NCBI GenBank assembly: GCA_029573365.1
Contig: JAKQGD010000565.1
Location: 1-15,269, forward strand
Source of the DNA: Bacteroidota bacterium
GTDB lineage: Bacteria; Bacteroidota; Bacteroidia; Chitinophagales; Saprospiraceae
Length of the DNA: 15,269 bases
Reading direction: 5' to 3'
Each line of letters starts with the position of its first letter. The stretch's first letter is position 1. Positions 13,956 to 15,269 of the stretch are shown here, piece by piece. The position numbers were made by a program, and so were the translations under genes. The notes under the pieces are model-generated. The model did not search any database and was not told where the DNA came from. It saw only the letters and a program-made list of their open reading frames with translations.

Positions 13956-15269
13956 GTATCCTGCTATAAGTCTTAATTCTTTGTACAGTCTGCGTTCTGC
14001 CGGTACTGAGGTTGATTCCTGGTATGTAGCATTCCTAAGATAGGAGTCAAACTGCATACCCAGGATGATATGGCTTTTTAAAGGAAAGAGGTACCTGATT
14101 CGGGCCAGATCGAGGTTTTCTATTCCCTTTGGCTGCGATCTGGAGTTGATGACAAAGTGGCTCATGTGGCCTGACAAAGTGCCCAGATGGCGTGTACGCA
14201 CATTGGCCTCTATCTCTCCGACCCACCCCTGACCATAAATGTAGTCCCGATCAAAATTGGGAAAAATTTCTGGGTAGACGGGCTTTACCATCTCAGAATT
14301 GCCACTGCCAAAAATGATGACTCCCACCCTTGCAGCCCCATCCAATACCGTGTTGCCGGCATATCTTTGCCACGTCCAGTCGCCGGTGACCATAATCGTT
14401 CCAAGCTTGAAGACATGGTTGTGTATAAAGTCATAATGCTGCGTTAGGCTGACAATATCCGTAGTGGAGGCTGTGTTGGTGACTTTGGTACCCAGAATGA
14501 CGGCGTCGGATGACAGATTGAAATAGGTAAACTTTTTGCTTTCCGGCGAATATGAAAAATTTGTCCTCGTATCGACTCTGAAATAATCAAAAGGCCTGAA
14601 AGATTTCGTTTCTGTCTTGAAGAGGTTGCCGTATTCCACCTCGGCAGCCAAACCAGGCCCCAGGCCGGAAAAAGCCGGATCATGAGATGTCCAGGCAACA
14701 GGAACGCTTCCCACCAGGGTCAGCTGAACAGGTGTCAATGATTGTGGTGTATACGGAATACCTCTGCCCAGGGCGAACCTGTTAAATGCTCCGACTGGGC
14801 TGATAAGACTACCTGAAAAATCCCTCAGCCATTGCCACCTGCGAGATCCGGGATAATTCCATATAAAATCTGTAAGGCGGTAGGTAATTTCTCCGATATA
14901 AATGCCGCCGAGGGATGTCGTAAATATATCAATATTGCTGGCAGGTTCTGTTTCGCCCAGATATTCCCACATAAAGACTCCTCCCATGGTGTACGGCATG
15001 GCCTCCAGATAACTGTTTGCATTGGTACGTGACGTTTGATACAAGACAACACCATGCAGTGGGTGTGCCATCCAGTTGGTAAAGAAATTATCACCGTCTG
15101 TCATAAAGCCTCTTTTCATATTAATCCACCAGTGGGACGGACTGACGTCTGCCCATTCCTTTTTTCTGATGTACAAATCCCAACGGTTTATGATAAGGTT
15201 GACAGCGGTTATTTCGGCCATCGGTACTACAGGATTTGGTTTTTTATATGCCTGCCATAAAGTATCTCC
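13947..15269 (-). CDS. DUF3943 domain protein, start beyond the right edge
   Basis: The frame is open from the right edge to the stop at 13947, giving 440 visible residues. An internal ATG at 15221 is not the start, because the 16 codons before it (GDTLWQAYKKPNPVVP) are open and fit the family, so the signal peptide is outside the window. DUF3943 landmarks follow: EITAVNLIINRWDLYI, SHWWINMKRGFMTDGDNFFTNWMAHPLHG (part), YLEAMPYTMGGVFMWEYLGE and TSLGGIYIGEITYRLTDFI. The remainder consists of alternating short strands with aromatic ends, closing with LIAGYRL, as in outer-membrane barrel proteins. DUF3943 proteins are widespread in Bacteroidota and some Proteobacteria and are thought to sit in the outer envelope; no specific function is known to me. 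It converges on tatA with 127 bases between them, and there is no evidence that the two are functionally linked. Confidence 0.88.
   Translation of the reverse strand, partial: GDTLWQAYKKPNPVVPMAEITAVNLIINRWDLYIRKKEWADVSPSHWWINMKRGFMTDGDNFFTNWMAHPLHGVVLYQTSRTNANSYLEAMPYTMGGVFMWEYLGETEPASNIDIFTTSLGGIYIGEITYRLTDFIWNYPGSRRWQWLRDFSGSLISPVGAFNRFALGRGIPYTPQSLTPVQLTLVGSVPVAWTSHDPAFSGLGPGLAAEVEYGNLFKTETKSFRPFDYFRVDTRTNFSYSPESKKFTYFNLSSDAVILGTKVTNTASTTDIVSLTQHYDFIHNHVFKLGTIMVTGDWTWQRYAGNTVLDGAARVGVIIFGSGNSEMVKPVYPEIFPNFDRDYIYGQGWVGEIEANVRTRHLGTLSGHMSHFVINSRSQPKGIENLDLARIRYLFPLKSHIILGMQFDSYLRNATYQESTSVPAERRLYKELRLIAGYRL

Overview
The window looks like a chromosomal segment of a Bacteroidota species. It encodes a GldB lipoprotein, two PorP/SprF-family proteins, a giant PKD-repeat protein with a type IX secretion (T9SS) type B sorting domain, a GSCFA-domain protein, and DUF4837 and DUF3943 proteins. 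It also has a TAnnTTTG-type promoter. Together these suggest a gliding or T9SS-bearing member, perhaps near the Saprospiria/Chitinophagia/Cytophagia groups, but I cannot place it further. I found no tRNA, rRNA, insertion sequence, CRISPR array or phage gene, and no intergenic gap exceeds about 210 bases.

Left part (1-3919), all on the minus strand. The window opens with the cut-off N-terminal part of a bactofilin. Next is a PorP/SprF-family outer-membrane protein standing alone (292-1338). Then comes a two-gene operon joined by a 4-base ATGA overlap: an unnamed 440-residue protein with a YbjN/CesT-like N-terminal domain (2565-3887), followed by a trypsin/HtrA-like serine protease (1477-2568). 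The protease has no signal peptide and no PDZ domain. It carries a four-cysteine zinc ribbon and a C-terminal domain that resembles the N-terminal domain of its partner. This pair is the best candidate here for an undescribed system.

Middle (3920-10985). A GSCFA-domain protein runs on the plus strand, divergent from the protease operon and convergent with the next one. On the minus strand a three-gene unit reads PorP/SprF family protein, M43-like metzincin metalloprotease, then a 1443-residue PKD-repeat protein with a type B sorting domain. Gaps are 23 bases or less. This is a self-contained T9SS surface-protein locus: a large adhesin-like substrate, its likely outer-membrane partner, and a secreted protease between them.

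Right part (11176-15269). A DUF4837 lipoprotein (minus) and gldB (plus) are divergently transcribed from a shared 207-base region. tatA follows gldB on the plus strand with its own well-formed Bacteroidota promoter. A DUF3943 protein runs in from the right edge on the minus strand, with its start outside the window. Gliding/T9SS components, T9SS cargo and a Tat translocase subunit therefore lie close together, so most of the window concerns the cell envelope and protein export. The cytoplasmic protease pair is the exception.
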